Shown: piece after piece, positions 45,215 through 56,199 of the stretch
Numbering within the stretch: position 1 is the stretch's first letter
How the letters are laid out: every line of letters begins with the position of its first letter
NCBI RefSeq assembly: GCF_000182565.1
Contig: NW_015971554.1
Span: 35,819-99,818, forward strand
From: Spizellomyces punctatus DAOM BR117
Taxonomy: Eukaryota; Chytridiomycota; Chytridiomycetes; Spizellomycetales; Spizellomycetaceae
Reading direction: 5' to 3'
Length of the DNA stretch: 64,000 bases
Program-made: the position numbers and the translations under genes
The notes under the pieces: model-generated
Database searches by the model: none
What the model was told of the DNA's origin: nothing
Seen by the model: the letters and a program-made list of their open reading frames with translations, nothing else

Positions 45215-45471
45215 AGACGTGCAGTGGATGAGATGTGGAGGTGATTGTATAAAATTTGGGTAACTTTCCTGCTGCCACTGCGCAGAGGACGAATGACTGT
45301 AAATGACGGGTATTTAATGGGTATCTCTTGATGTTTGACAATATCTGCTTCCCAGTTTGAAAGCACAGACCACTTTTTTTTCTCAAGCCGGTATCTATTT
45401 AATCTTTGTCAGAGGTACGGAGAGTGATGAAATGGGGGTGTCCACAAGCACACCGCCATGGAAGGAAGCGC

Positions 45472-45478
45472 AAAAAAA
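45472..45478 (-). terminator. RNA polymerase III terminator of tRNA-Arg
   Basis: Run of seven T on the minus strand, 18 nt past the tRNA 3' end, the normal Pol III stop signal. Confidence 0.8.
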
Positions 45479-45496
45479 GACAGCACATGTTTCAAA

Positions 45497-45569
45497 CGAG
45501 CCTACCAGGATTCGAACCTGGAATCTCCTGATCCGTAGTCAGGCGCCTTATCCATTGGGCCATAGGCCC
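45497..45569 (-). tRNA. trnR(ACG): tRNA-Arg (anticodon ACG)
   Basis: 73 nt, no intron. Acceptor stem GGGCCTA pairs with TAGGCTC (one G-T pair), discriminator G. The anticodon stem CCTGA/TCAGG encloses loop CTACGGA, giving ACG, read as ICG. The T arm CCAGG-TTCGAAT-CCTGG is perfect. A box (TGGCCCAATGG) and B box (GGTTCGAATCC) are intact. CCA is not encoded. Confidence 0.97.
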
Positions 45570-45727
45570 CGTTGAAAAACTAGGATGCGGATTAAATTCT
45601 CATAGTTACTGCGCCGCTTAGTATTCTCTGCGCCATACTAAGCGCATCGTTGGTAGCAACAAGCAACGGGCATCGTCCTTGTTTCGCCTGCCACTCCATC
45701 GTTCTGAACGACGACCATTTACCAGGC

Positions 45728-46514
45728 ATGGGTTTCCTCGAAAAGTTTATGGCCCGTCACTTTGGGGGCATCCCCAAGTCCTTCAGGGATTTGGAGTGGA
45801 TTATCCGAGTGGTGAGTAGTTTACTTGCGTGGGGCTCAGTCTCTCGTAGTAGAAGGGCATCGTACCTGTCCTGTTGATTGCTGGCTAAACTCGCATTCCT
45901 TGTTGGTTTCAGAGACCCGATCTTCCCCCAATCATGTGCAAGGTCAGTACAGGACCATGAGGGATTTATGTTGAGGTCATCACTCTAACAAGACTTCCCT
46001 ACAGGCCGACGAGTACCGTACTACCAGCCCTGGGTAACTCTAGCAGGTTTACCTACACCTTGCTCAATCACGTTAACAATATTCGTTTATTAGCTCTCAA
46101 CCGACATACAATCCTGCTACTGAGGAAAAGATTTCCAAAAACTATTATTTCACCCGCGACACGAGACGTCAATACCCTCAGACAGTTGTGTACAAGGCTG
46201 AGGAATTTCAAGGGCTTTTGCCTGGTGGTGTAGAGGCCAAGAGGTGCGCTGCTTTGTCTTACGAGATGTGCCCATCCAGTTGCACTATTGTCATAATGTA
46301 GTTGGCAACTAAACTTCCACGTCATCACTTCAGTCTTCCCCTTGACACAACGACCCCACACGCTGTTAAAGGCACTCCAGCCTCCTCGGAAGCCGCATAT
46401 ACTCCCCAGAATCTTCCACCAATCATCAACAAAAAATACCATTGGAAACCGTCCATGCCACACCTCAAGCCCAACGAAGTGAACCCGCAGCTCTGCATTC
46501 GCGGCGCCACGTAG
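45728..46514 (+). CDS. NDUFA7-like accessory subunit of mitochondrial complex I
   Basis: Small accessory subunit of NADH:ubiquinone oxidoreductase (B14.5a family). Five exons, all joined in phase: 45728-45811, 45914-45943, 46005-46033, 46094-46243 and 46334-46514, giving 157 residues. Each border has GT/AG (gtgagt, ggtttcag, gtcagt, ttccctacag, gtaact, tttattag, gtgcgc, acttcag). Family signs: an N-terminal FLEKFMARHFGG that parallels the human FxQRxRNWxxG start, the central signature SKNYYFTRDTRRQYP (compare NNYYCTRDGRR in human), and a Pro/Lys-rich C-terminus, PPIINKKYHWKPSMPH. Exons 2 and 3 are only 30 and 29 nt and were found by protein continuity. If exon 3 were not spliced the protein would stop at SPG. 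The family assignment rests mainly on the NYYxTRDxRR motif. Confidence 0.72.
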
Positions 46515-46805
46515 AAGTACATGCTGATGGGAAAGTAGGGCCATCTGCCTTCATAGAATTTGTACACTGGGTGGATGTATCTATAGCTGACTGTTAAATG
46601 GAAAGCACATTGGTAGCGAGAACACGGACGTGCCTCATTTGACCTACCCTTGTCATATTTGCTCCTTGTCCTAATGGAACCGTAGATCAGCAGAGCGAAT
46701 ATCGTAATCTACCGACCATTCGTATTTTGTTGCACATAACCTCAAAATACAACTTGGCAATCTAATTAAACCAATCCACTCAAAGAATTATTTTACAAAA
46801 GTAAC

Positions 46806-49201
46806 TCATTGCTCACTGCCTCCGATCACGACCTCCGAGGACCTTTTGCCGTGAGTTTCCCGAACTTTTAAAGCCATAAAGCCAGCCACGATACTAGATA
46901 TCGCTCCAATTCTAAGGACCCACCCTACAGAATCATACGGGTCTACTTCAATATCCCCTCCTAGTCTCCTTCCGTCTCCCCCATGTTGTTTGGCTATGTA
47001 TCCAATGATGGCAAAAACGACGCTGCAGAGAAAGGTTGAAAGGAACTGGGGAAGGACAATGTAGATATTGTGAATACCCAACACCATGCCAGCGTCCAAG
47101 TGATGGCTGCTGCACGACGGTGCGTTGCTATCCGGAAGAAGTCCTTCATTTTGAGACATAGTGGCGTCATCACGTACAATCCGCGCTATGTCGTCATCTT
47201 CGGGTATACCATCATACCCTTCATCATCTTCAGGTACGCCGGCGTACCTGGCTACCCTTTCTCGCGCAACGCTCGGGGTCGGTGTTACAATGTCGCCGTT
47301 TTCCGCGTAGTAGTTGATGCATTCTCCGAGAAGAGTGAAGGGTACCCATTGCATCGTACCTATGAGTAAAAAGAAAAGAAAAGCGCAGTAGTGGTTCGTT
47401 CGAGCAAGAACAAACGAGCGCCGAATGGTGATGAACCACCAGGTAAGCAAGGGTGATTCAGAAGCAAAAACGAAAAACAATGGACGATCCACGCTCTTTC
47501 ACGGCACGACACGTCAACGTGAGTCGAGCAACGTCTCGATTTTGTGCTTCCCTCAGTCGCCATCATTACCATGAGAACAAGAAAAGGAACTGGCAATACC
47601 CACCCCATGATATACCAACTGCGGCAATGATGGCAGTTGCTGGTTTCAAGGTGTCGATGAATCCAGTAGAGAACATCAATCCCGCAAATAACCATATGCT
47701 TATTGCCCAAACAGCGGGCAAGCTGAGGAGTCGTAGCAAGTAATTACGGCAAGTTCCACATCGTGAAGCATTGCCCTCTTCTTCGTCCCGAGTGTCATCG
47801 TCTCCACCGCCTCGAACCGTAATCAACGGTAACAGAAATCCGGTCACAAGAGACACAATCGCAAACAAGAGCATAGCAAAGGAACCAGCACGCGTGCCTT
47901 CCATGTCGCCGTCATCGTCAAAACCGCCAATGTGACTTTTGATGGCCTTCTCGCCTACCCACGTGGTGCTAAGGAAAAGAAAACGATATCAGCTCAGCCT
48001 CATGGGCGGTAATCCGTTTGCTAAACCACGATTACCTGTAGAACAGGAAAGGAAAAACGCCCAGCCACGCAAAAAATTGCACATTGCAGATGCTCTGTAA
48101 TGGAGCAGGCAGTGACCTTAAAGCTTGGAATATGTCTAATAGCGGTCTATACCAAGCTCGTGCCTTCTGTACCGGATCGGGTACATATCGCTTCTCTTTG
48201 ATGAACCAGCAGGTCAGACCCAGCGAGGTGGAGAACCACAGTCCCGCCAACCAGCATAGAACTTTCATCTGGGTGTCTCCCAGGAATGGGAAGTACACAG
48301 GAAGGTCCAGAAACCCCATAAAGTATCCAATGACATTCCCGACGCCAATCATTCGACCTCCCCAGGCGTTGGCAGACTCTTGTTGCCAGATCGGCGCGAC
48401 GTCTACGATAAGTGAGCGACAACTGGCCTGGACAGCATTGATGGAAAAGTCCAAGAAGTAGAAGCCAGTGACTGCTACAATAATCGTTGCCGCCTGTATC
48501 TGCAAGGATACTCACGTTAGCAAGTATCATTGGCTCTACTGCAATAGACTCAAATGCCAACCGAGCTCATCTTATCAGGAGAGGTCCCCCAAATTAAATG
48601 CGCAATCTCGCGAGAATAAGCAATCATTCCAATGGACATGAGTACCAACAAGCCGCCGCCTACAAAAGCATAAGCAAACCTGACGACGAACGATCAATTT
48701 GATGCGCTAGTCACTAACCTAACATGAAAGGCCTTCTTCGTCCCAAGCGGAGGGTACATTTATCACTATACACTCCAACAATAGGCTGAATCAACAAACC
48801 GGATAAAGGTCCAGCCAACCAAACAAGGGCGGTCAAAGCTTTTGGCAGATTGAGAGAAGTAAGGTACGGTGTCCCATATGCCAACTCTACCGTCCCTATT
48901 TCAGCAATACCAAATGATGAGCTTACTTCAATTGAAGACTAAGAACAAGTCGCCCAAACTCACATGTGAACTGCACTCCAGTCAAACATATTGTCAACAA
49001 AATCATACCGCCTAACCCCAGCTCTTCTTTTTGTCTTATCTTGGAGACCACCACCTCATCCTCCCAATCCTCGTCCTGCTCCTCCTCGGGATGAACAGCT
49101 ATGGTAGCGGCAGAGTCACCCATTTGGCGCAATTCGACAACCGTCGGTGGACGAGGACTTGGAAAAGGGGGGAGAACGCCAGCTGGCGCCGTCTTGGGCA
49201 C
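46806..49201 (-). CDS. SLC45/GPH-family sugar-proton symporter (sucrose-transporter type)
   Basis: Twelve-helix major-facilitator transporter. About seven exons, start near 49201, stop at 46806. Blocks on the SLC45/SUT plan: cytosolic acidic N-terminus, GGMILLTICLTGVQFTWTVE, LAYGTPYLTSLNLPKALTA with LVWLAGPLSGLLIQPIVGVY, and SDKCTLRLGRRRPFML, the loop 2-3 signature with RxGRRRPF. Then come YFLDFSINAVQASCRSLIVD, GRMIGVGNVIGYFMGFLDLP, FFAWLGVFPFLFY, a long acidic loop, then ATAIIAAVGISW, VPFTLLGECINYY and a final pair of helices ending in KRSSEVVIGGSEQ. The GRRRPF and DxxxNxxQxxxRxLIxD motifs are typical of sucrose and maltose/H+ symporters; the fungal relative is S. pombe Sut1. The substrate sugar cannot be read from sequence. 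Confidence 0.87.
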
Positions 49202-49710
49202 GAATAATCAGGTGAACGAGAGAGTACTCTTTGCTCTGCCTCAGTACGACGGAGTTTCGTGTCTTTCAGCGTTGGGGAACTTGTCCAAATTGGAAGCAAA
49301 ATCAGGTTGTTTTCCTGGGCAAAAGGGCTGCGTCGAACGACGACGAGCCTCCTGTGACGTGTTGTGTCATATAACCATTTTGGGCGTGGCTTAGACCTTA
49401 ACTCCGCAAGCTTCAACAAAAGACTTACCTTGGGGGCCTTTTTCAAGGGTTTTCTAGGCTTTGTTTTTTTCCGCAATATGCGACATGCCTTTGTTTTGAT
49501 GAATATATCCAGTCGATGCATTTTCGACAGTCTTAATAAGAGGGTATTGTCTCTGATCTAGCAAGCATATCCAACGGGCCGGTTTTGACTACGTAATGAA
49601 GTTTTAGTTTGCATTGTAAAATCCCCGACAACTTCTAGATCCCTCCTACATTTAGCACGTAAACCATCGCTCTTGCTTCTCAGTTTCTGATCTTAGTTGA
49701 AAACCCGACC
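49202..49710. promoter_or_regulatory. Divergent region between the SLC45-type transporter and the carbonic anhydrase
   Basis: About 509 bp between the two starts. A minus-strand open frame (49521-49099) overlaps the first transporter exon in another frame and has no recognisable content. AT-rich and pyrimidine-rich runs occur near 49440-49490. No gene is supported. Confidence 0.4.
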
Positions 49711-50904
49711 ATGTCATCTATCAACGAAACAAGTTCGTCTGTGCCCGTTCGTGTTCTCGAGACAACCTCGGGAGCTCCCGAGTCGCCTAGAGAATTTAGC
49801 CCCATCAGTGCGGAAACGATTGTCGATCGCATCCGTCGCGCAAATGAGGAGATTGTTCCTGCCCATAGTCACACGCTTGCAAGTTTGAGAGTGCAGCAGA
49901 GCAAAGAGGCACTGCTAGGTGGAGATCAGGAAGAAGGTGGTGGGGAGGCTGGAGCCACGCGCACTCCGACCATTCGCAGAATGGGCAGTAGGGTTCGGCA
50001 GAACAGCACCAAAGGAGCGGTCAGTCCTGGTGACGTTTTGAAGACCTTGCCAAAGCCCAATCCGGCTGGAGGTAGGTGGTGTAATTTTAGCTCCATCAAC
50101 AAACAGTACATGGATTCTTATAGAATTTTTCGCTTTATAGACATCCATCATGCAAAGATGACCAAATTTCTGTCAGGCTTTCGTCGCTTTCACAAACGTT
50201 TCTTTGCCAACAATAACTCACTCTTTGAGAATCTTCAACATGGACAAGCTCCCAAAACACTTCTCATTGGTTGCTGCGATTCTCGTTGTGATCCGGCTAT
50301 CATTACAGATTGTGACCCCGGAGATCTGTTCGTCATTCGGAACGTCGCCAACTTGATACCTCCGTATTCCCCGAACGACGATCAAACCCTCCATGGAACG
50401 TCCGCTGCAATGGAATTTGCGGTAAAAGGACTCAAAGTGGAAAATATCATCGTGATGGGGCATACCCAGTGCGGAGGAATTTCCGCACTCTTGAAGGGTC
50501 ATGTAGCTGGTTACGAGTTCATCGAGTCATGGATGAAGATAGCTCAGCAAGCAAAGGAAACGGCACTAAAGAACTTTGCTAATATGGACCACGAAGTGCA
50601 GGCCCGAGCGTGTGAACATGCGTCCATCTTGTGCTCCTTGGAAAATCTTGTCACATATCCTTGGATTCGGGACAGATTGGCCACCGGCGAAATCAGTATC
50701 AATGGATGGTACTTTGATTTTAAAAGTGGTGATCTGTTAGCCTACAATCCGGAGACCAATGCCTTCGAGAGCTTGGTATTGTCGGAGACTCCTGCAACGG
50801 AGGAAAATCCATTTGAGAACCTTCCTAGTGGGAAAGTCGAGGCGGAAGAGATCAAAGAGCCTCGTTCAGCTCCAATCCGTGATGCTGGGGTTGCTGCTCA
50901 GTAA
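49711..50904 (+). CDS. Beta-class carbonic anhydrase with long N-terminal extension
   Basis: Interconverts CO2 and bicarbonate. 397 codons read without interruption from ATG 49711. The zinc site is clear: GCCDSRCDPAIIT (Cys ligand and the Asp/Arg dyad), then VIRNVANLIPPY, GTSAAMEFAVKGL and VMGHTQCGGISALL (His and Cys ligands). SINGWYFDFKSGDLLAYNPE closes the fold. The motif CCDSRCDP in place of the commoner CSDSRV marks a subgroup seen in bacteria and some eukaryotes. The first 120 or so residues are low-complexity and do not look like a mitochondrial signal. A 69-nt segment, 50072-50140, has gtaggt...tttatag ends and is a multiple of three, so it may be an in-frame intron or be retained: removal joins PAG to DIHHAKMTKFL. 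The C-terminal tail is Glu/Pro-rich. Confidence 0.93.
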   Translation: MSSINETSSSVPVRVLETTSGAPESPREFSPISAETIVDRIRRANEEIVPAHSHTLASLRVQQSKEALLGGDQEEGGGEAGATRTPTIRRMGSRVRQNSTKGAVSPGDVLKTLPKPNPAGGRWCNFSSINKQYMDSYRIFRFIDIHHAKMTKFLSGFRRFHKRFFANNNSLFENLQHGQAPKTLLIGCCDSRCDPAIITDCDPGDLFVIRNVANLIPPYSPNDDQTLHGTSAAMEFAVKGLKVENIIVMGHTQCGGISALLKGHVAGYEFIESWMKIAQQAKETALKNFANMDHEVQARACEHASILCSLENLVTYPWIRDRLATGEISINGWYFDFKSGDLLAYNPETNAFESLVLSETPATEENPFENLPSGKVEAEEIKEPRSAPIRDAGVAAQ

Positions 50905-51153
50905 CACCGAATAGTATCGTACGAGTATAGCACATAGTATACAAATTCAATAAAATCATGTCTACTTGACCATTACACAGGCTGACACTAACCGCTATGA
51001 CTAAATACCACGTTACTACAAATACAATCGCATTAGTTTGCCAGAGTGATCAAAAAAAAAAAACCAGAAACACAACTAGAAATATGGGGACTGAGTCAGA
51101 TAATCAATTCCTGTGCTGATGAGGTCGGAGGTCGGAGGTTAGGCTTAAACCAT

Positions 51154-52847
51154 CTAAAACTTGGTGGATAGGTAAATCTCTCGTTCTTCGGCTGACATAT
51201 TCTTTAAAAAGGAAAATAGCAATTGAAGGATTTGCGCCAAAACACAGTGAAAAATACCATGACACACCTTGAGCTTCTGTTCCTCTTCGAACTTGCGCAT
51301 TGCTTCCGCTCTCTTCTTCGAAGCTTCTTCTCGAAGACGTTCTTCCTCCTTTATCTTCTCCTCTTCAGCTTGCTTTCTCGCCTGTTCGAGCGCTTGAACA
51401 CGCTCAGCTGCAGCCTTTGCCTTTTCGAATGCCTCCTGTTCCGCCTGTGCAAGCTCTCGTGCTCTCTCTTCTTCTGCCAACTTGATCGCCTTCTGGCGCT
51501 CTTCATCGGCAATGCTGCTACGTTGAGCCTTTTCGAATGCCTCTTGTTCCGCTTTCTGTAGCGCTGCTAGACGATCAGCTTCGGCTCGTTGACGCGCTTC
51601 AATACGGCTTTGCTCGAGATCAGTAAGACTTGCTTTCCGGTTCAGTGGGAGTTTCTGAAACACCTCGGTTTCGATTGGCGACGGTGACTCTACGACGTTC
51701 TCAGCACGGCGCTTTTCTAATTCTGCAATTTTGGACACGTCGAGGATGATGCTAGAGACCGGCCTGTTTTCAGAAACTTGGGTACCGAATTGTGACCGCC
51801 TTCTTTCTAATTTCTCGAGCTTCTCCAAATTTGCCCCTGGCGTAGCGGCAAACTGAGTATTTACAAGACCGCTTCTCATTTCAGTTCTCTTGCGTTCCAG
51901 CTCTTCAAACTTTGATAAGTTCGCTCTCTCTAATATCGGGGAGACCGGAACAGGGCCACCGCTTGACACTCTCATTTCCGCACGACGCCGCTCCAGTTCT
52001 TCGATTTTTGACAGGTTTGCGAGCCCTACCTCAGAGGCAACCGGTTCCTCAGTGGCTGCTTTCGACAGAAGCTCACCTCGCTTTCGTTCCAGCTCCTCAA
52101 GTTTCGACAGATTTGCCGTGTCGAAAACTGGAATAGCTGGAGGGTTATGGGCTGCACTCGTTTGTAGCTCCATTCTCTGGCGTTCCAGTTCCCTCAATTT
52201 CTCCGAATCGACGACGGGAGTGGGAACGATGGAATTTCCCTCCCCCAATCGTGCTCGAAGTCTTTCACGTTCTTGTTCAAGTTCTTCAAACTTTGGTAGT
52301 AGCGAGGAACGCTCTGTATCTATATCCTCCTTAATTGTCGCCATATTTACGCGAAGCTCCTCACGTTCGCGTTCTAACTTGGTCAGATTGTCCAGATTTG
52401 CGACTTTGGCCAGGCTTTGAATGTCAATAGTGGCCTGGAGAGCCGCCCGGTCAATTTCGAGGCGTTCTGAAAATGATCTAACGGCGTTGGAGACAATTCA
52501 ATACTTCGTTGAGCTTGCGCGAAAGGCATGTATTATATACATACTTGGGATCATGAGATTTCGTTGACCCATCGTTGGCAGCTGTAGAATCAACTACTGC
52601 TTTTGAGTCAAGGCTTGGCGATTCCGTATCATCGAGGATATTTTCAGATGAGGTAAGTGCTTCCGGATTCATATCCACATTCTTTGCGGGGCTGTGCATT
52701 TCAAATATGAATTCGGCGAACAGTTGGCGAGAAGAGTAAAAATTGATTCGAGCACCTTTCATTCGACTGAGATTCGTCTGCAGACAGTTCCAGCGTGGTT
52801 GATACATCCGTCTCCAAGCACTCGACATCGGCGTCAACAGGCTCCAT
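51154..52847 (-). CDS. Coiled-coil protein with a regular 31-32-residue repeat
   Basis: I do not recognise a family. About four exons: an N-terminal acidic exon starting MEPVDADVECLE at 52847, a second one (KNVDMNPEALTSSENILDD), a long exon covering about 52460-51270, and a last exon encoding NMSAEEREIYLSTKF after gtgtgt...aaag splicing. The long exon has at least eight copies of a unit with core LSKxEELERxRxEM: for example LTKLEREREEL, FEELEQERERL, LRELERQRMEL, LSKLEELERKRGEL, LSKIEELERRRAEM, LSKFEELERKRTEM, LEKLEKLERRRSQF and VSKIAELEKRRAE. The spacing between cores is 32, 31, 32, 31, 32, 31, 30. A continuous Glu/Lys/Arg/Ala coiled coil of about 120 residues follows. A cytoskeletal role is a guess. 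Confidence 0.75.
51680..52420 (-). repeat. Tandem protein-coding repeats, about 95 bp period
   Basis: DNA that encodes the 31-32-residue units described for the coiled-coil gene. At DNA level the copies are diverged but share the phrase cgttccagctcttcaa...gataagttcg on the plus strand at about 51892, 51987, 52082 and 52176, so the unit length is close to 95 bp. Confidence 0.75.
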
Positions 52848-52936
52848 GAGAATTTCGTGGTTCCTTTACAGACCAAGTAAGTCTTCGATGTCAACTCTCC
52901 TAGGTCGCGTTCACCACTATACGAACCCCGCCGTGC

Positions 52937-53319
52937 CTATCGCCGGAATAATATCCGGTTCCGCCGCCCTATACAGTCGTCAATCACTCCGCAGGGAATA
53001 ACAGTTATTACACGTGCGACATACACGGCCACTTGAGCTTCATTCTGATCGTCGAAATTATGTCCTTTGAGATGCTCTTCCGCTATCGGGTCCCCATGAT
53101 CGTTCCTAATATTCAGGATCGCGCAATCAGTCAACTACTAAAAACCGAAGGGCATTGAAAATAATATACGGACAGTCTCTTGGATTCGACGGAATCCGCG
53201 GATTTGGGTTGCTGACTTGCGCGTCGCGAGCGGCGAAATAAGGTAAGGGCAATGAACGTCGCCGCGATGACCGTGCCAATGGCTGAGGACACCGGCAAGT
53301 CGACGCCCAAATGGTGCAT
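52937..53319 (-). CDS. Small single-pass membrane protein, unrecognised
   Basis: Two-exon model. Exon 1 from ATG 53319 (MHHLGVDLPVSSAIG) has one hydrophobic segment, AIGTVIAATFIALTLF, followed by a basic RRSRRASQQPK stretch, and ends at a gtatat donor near 53170. Exon 2 starts after an aatattag acceptor near 53110 with NDHGDPIAEEHLKGHN and runs to a stop at 52937. The layout, short lumenal N-terminus, one helix, basic stop-transfer then acidic cytosolic tail, is that of a tail- or signal-anchored protein of about 105 residues. Its stop lies only 90 bp before the start of the coiled-coil gene on the same strand. No family match is visible. Confidence 0.4.
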
Positions 53320-53610
53320 ACTGTCCTGTTTCTGTTTCGCCTTGTCGGGATTTTCAAAAAATATGAGGAATTTTAGAACACAACGCCAGCGGGCAGTCCA
53401 ACATCAAGCGTGTCATCTCATTTTACCATATTCGGTTAGATGGAATTGCTTGCCACAGCTGCATCCTCCCAGCAGCACCGACGACGATCTTACTAGAAAT
53501 CGCAGTCATTCTTGTGAGAATACCGCTAAACCAATGTCCGTTTGCTTCTCACCGTCAGCTCACAAATCAGCCGCTCAAAGGCTTGTCGCGAGTAGGTTTT
53601 ACTCTTTGTA

Positions 53611-54711
53611 ATGTCCTTAGTTTACGGTGACTATAAAGTTCCGGTTTCCGTTGCCAGGTCCAATTCCTCTCACACGCACAGGAAACCCCAAATTCTCCAA
53701 CTTGCGCCTTCCATTTGGAAAGGTAAAACTTCCTCATGTGAAGAAACAAGCCTCCTATATTTTAGAACTTGATGGCGACGATAACGCCGGGAGCGAGCTG
53801 GCAAGTGAAGCCGAACCGGTTATCAACGACCAGCGGATTGCTCATGACGAGTGAGCGCCGTTTAGTGTTTCTTGATTAGCTGCGAACCTGTTCACACTCG
53901 CATTCTCTCCCAGTGATGGGGCGTCGCAACTGGCTTCGACGTTTGAACGCTATCAGAAGACGTTGGGGTCGGAGCAAATGAGGAAAGTTAGCGATATATA
54001 TGAGGAGCGTCTGTCACAGGTCGCAGAAACTTTACAGGGATTCCTTGATTTTCAGGATACTCAATTGTGAGTAAACACGAGACCTAAAGGCCAATTGACG
54101 GCATCTCTAATCTGTTTCATGAAGAACTCGGCTTTATGCACACAAGCGAAAGATTAGCGAAGTAACGGAAGAGCAAATCAACACTCGGAAGAAGCTGAGA
54201 GCAGCATTTGACCGACATCAGGTTGTGCACAACCGGGTCTTAGCTTCTGGCTAATGGTTAAACTTTCTCACATAGATGTCCGTCGCAACCTTATTGGATA
54301 TGTTTGATAAGAACACCACAGCTATCCTAAAACGCCTTCGCACCTTTGATAAACACTTGAGTGATCTGAGTTAGTGGCATGAGACATTCGAATTCGCCCT
54401 TTGGCGATTGATTCACATCTTCAGCGCCGACTTCACAGAGGTCCGGCAGACAGCAGAAACAGCGGAACTGTTGAGCAAAATTCAGAAAGACGTTGCCTCG
54501 TTTAAGAAACATGTGACCAAGCTATCCAAGGTCTGACTTGGCATTATCTTCACATTAACATCAGACTGACGTTGGTTAACATTGGTAAAACAGGAAAATC
54601 GTGATTTTGCGAGCATGAAGCAGGTGAGCCTTTTTGTAATTCTTCCGGCGAATCGAAGGATCATAAATGCGTATGCCGTTGCAGTCAATGATGTCGCTGC
54701 TAACATTCTGA
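53611..54711 (+). CDS. Coiled-coil protein with faint resemblance to SYCP3/COR1 proteins
   Basis: Exons that join in phase: ending at 53850, 53914-54066, 54125-54221, 54276-54360, 54439-54530, 54594-54623 and 54685-54711. The product is almost wholly helical after residue 70: STFERYQKTLGSEQMRKVSD, IYEERLSQVAETLQGFLDFQ, DTQLTRLYAHKRKISEVTEE, LLDMFDKNTTAILKRLRTFD, ELLSKIQKDVASFKKHVTKL. It ends NRDFASMKQSMMSLLTF. The helical length, the heptad pattern and the ending resemble the COR1 domain of meiotic axis protein SYCP3, which ends xxMASVRKSLQSMLF. This is a weak, by-eye resemblance. The N-terminal join (53611-53626 to 53658, a 31-nt intron) is doubtful, and the true start may lie elsewhere. Confidence 0.5.
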
Positions 54712-54849
54712 GAGCCTGTTGGTAATGAGCCTATTATCGACATAGTGAGCCTATGCTTGACATAATGTCGTCATTCAATGCATGTAAATGTTTTTTAGTG
54801 CCCAATGATTAAATAACAGAATTCTGCACTATGCACACCATCCCACAAC

Positions 54850-56199
54850 CTAAGTTTCCTTTTCCCTTCGCTGTCTTGAGAATGGATCCCGCTCATCTTT
54901 TTGCGGTGGTAGAGGTAGTAATTCTCGTGGTAGCGTCGACGAATCACCAAGAAACGTAGGGAACGGAACTTCGCTTCCAGGTGGAAATGCTTTGTTATGC
55001 CAGCCCTTCTTCACAGCATCCTTTATGCGGACATATCGGTCATCGGTCCCCGGTACAGCACCCTTCACGTATAATAGGTTGTTCTCATTATCAATCTTCA
55101 ACACCTGCGTCGTATTAGCCGTCAGCACAATGCAATCACGCGTGAATACCTCCATCTACGCACCCTCAAATTCTGTACTGTAATGGTGTCATTACCCATA
55201 TTTCCCGCCATCTTCTTCCCTTTCCACACTCGGCCCGGGTCCTACACAAGGCGGCTATATATAAGTGCCTGGAAACTCCATGAACGATTCGCGGTGCTGA
55301 TACATACGTGACGGTTACCGGTAGATCCGAGAGAGCGATGAGACAGTGAAACACCATGAGAGGCCGGTTGACCCTTGAACCCCCATCGCTTCATAACACC
55401 TTGGAATCCCTTTGCCGTCCTATCCAAGAATGAAATTGAGAAAAAAGCCAGACAATCTCTGCGGTAGCTGGACTACATACGATTTCGCTTGGCAGTCCAC
55501 ATACTGCCCTGGAACAAAGTGAGCGGCCTTGATTTTTGTCCCTAAACGAACGTCGACATTAACATAAAGCCGCCCTTCAGAACGAGTTCTCCTCATACCC
55601 ACCAGTTGGTAAGCAAGCATCGGGTGTGACCTTGAATCCTGTCATCATTCGCTTTGGTGCAACTGTCCAACGACGATAATGGAAGAGCTGGGGCTTCTTT
55701 ATCCGATGTAATCGAGGATGGTTGACAGCACCAAGTTCCACTACGTATGAGCCGCAGCCGGCGTGCCAACGGGTGCGGATGACTTCACAATCTACAATCT
55801 AAGTGCTATGCTGTTAATGACCATCATCGTGCCGTCTTCTCCTTGAAGGGTTTCCCTTACTTGCAAAACTGTTACAGGTGTCAATACTCCCCATTCATCC
55901 CAGATCGCCGTCATTCCTCTCTTGAGGGCAACTACACCCGTTCGTTTTGACTTTGGCGTCCATTTTGGATTAGGCGTAGGACCCGTGCCGTCAGACATGG
56001 GGAAAGTAGCGGGGGGTGCTGGTTGCAAATGCAGGAGCCCAGGTCGTGGGGTGGAAGGGACGGGAATCGAAGCGGCCTGAGCACGGATGGCAGCGGATGT
56101 GCGAACAGAGCGATGAAGTGACGAGAATGGGAGAGCATGTGTTGCACGTTGCGGAAGAGACCGCCGAAGAACGGCGCCTCGAAGCAAACAGGATGACAT
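54850..56199 (-). CDS. MRPL3: Mitochondrial large-subunit ribosomal protein uL3m
   Basis: Mitoribosomal L3, start ATG 56199, stop 54850, about six exons. The first 60 residues are a clear mitochondrial presequence ([20 protein letters not shown]...). Then [32 protein letters not shown], the [20 protein letters not shown] and [16 protein letters not shown] block typical of L3, [14 protein letters not shown], and [19 protein letters not shown]. Long C-terminal tail ending SRQRREKET. The conserved GxxxGxxxRWGFKGxxASHG block is the site that nears the peptidyl transferase centre, so the assignment is firm. Confidence 0.93.

Noticed and set aside
46068-46544. 158-codon minus-strand frame
   Set aside because: It is antisense to exons 4 and 5 of the NDUFA7-like gene, which have family motifs and good splice sites.
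49099-49521. 140-codon minus-strand frame next to the transporter start
   Set aside because: Overlaps the first transporter exon in another frame; basic, low-complexity, no motif.
51040-51065. A-rich run possibly marking a retrotransposed copy
   Set aside because: Only about 12 A residues in the 3' gap between two convergent genes; no target-site duplication or element end was seen.
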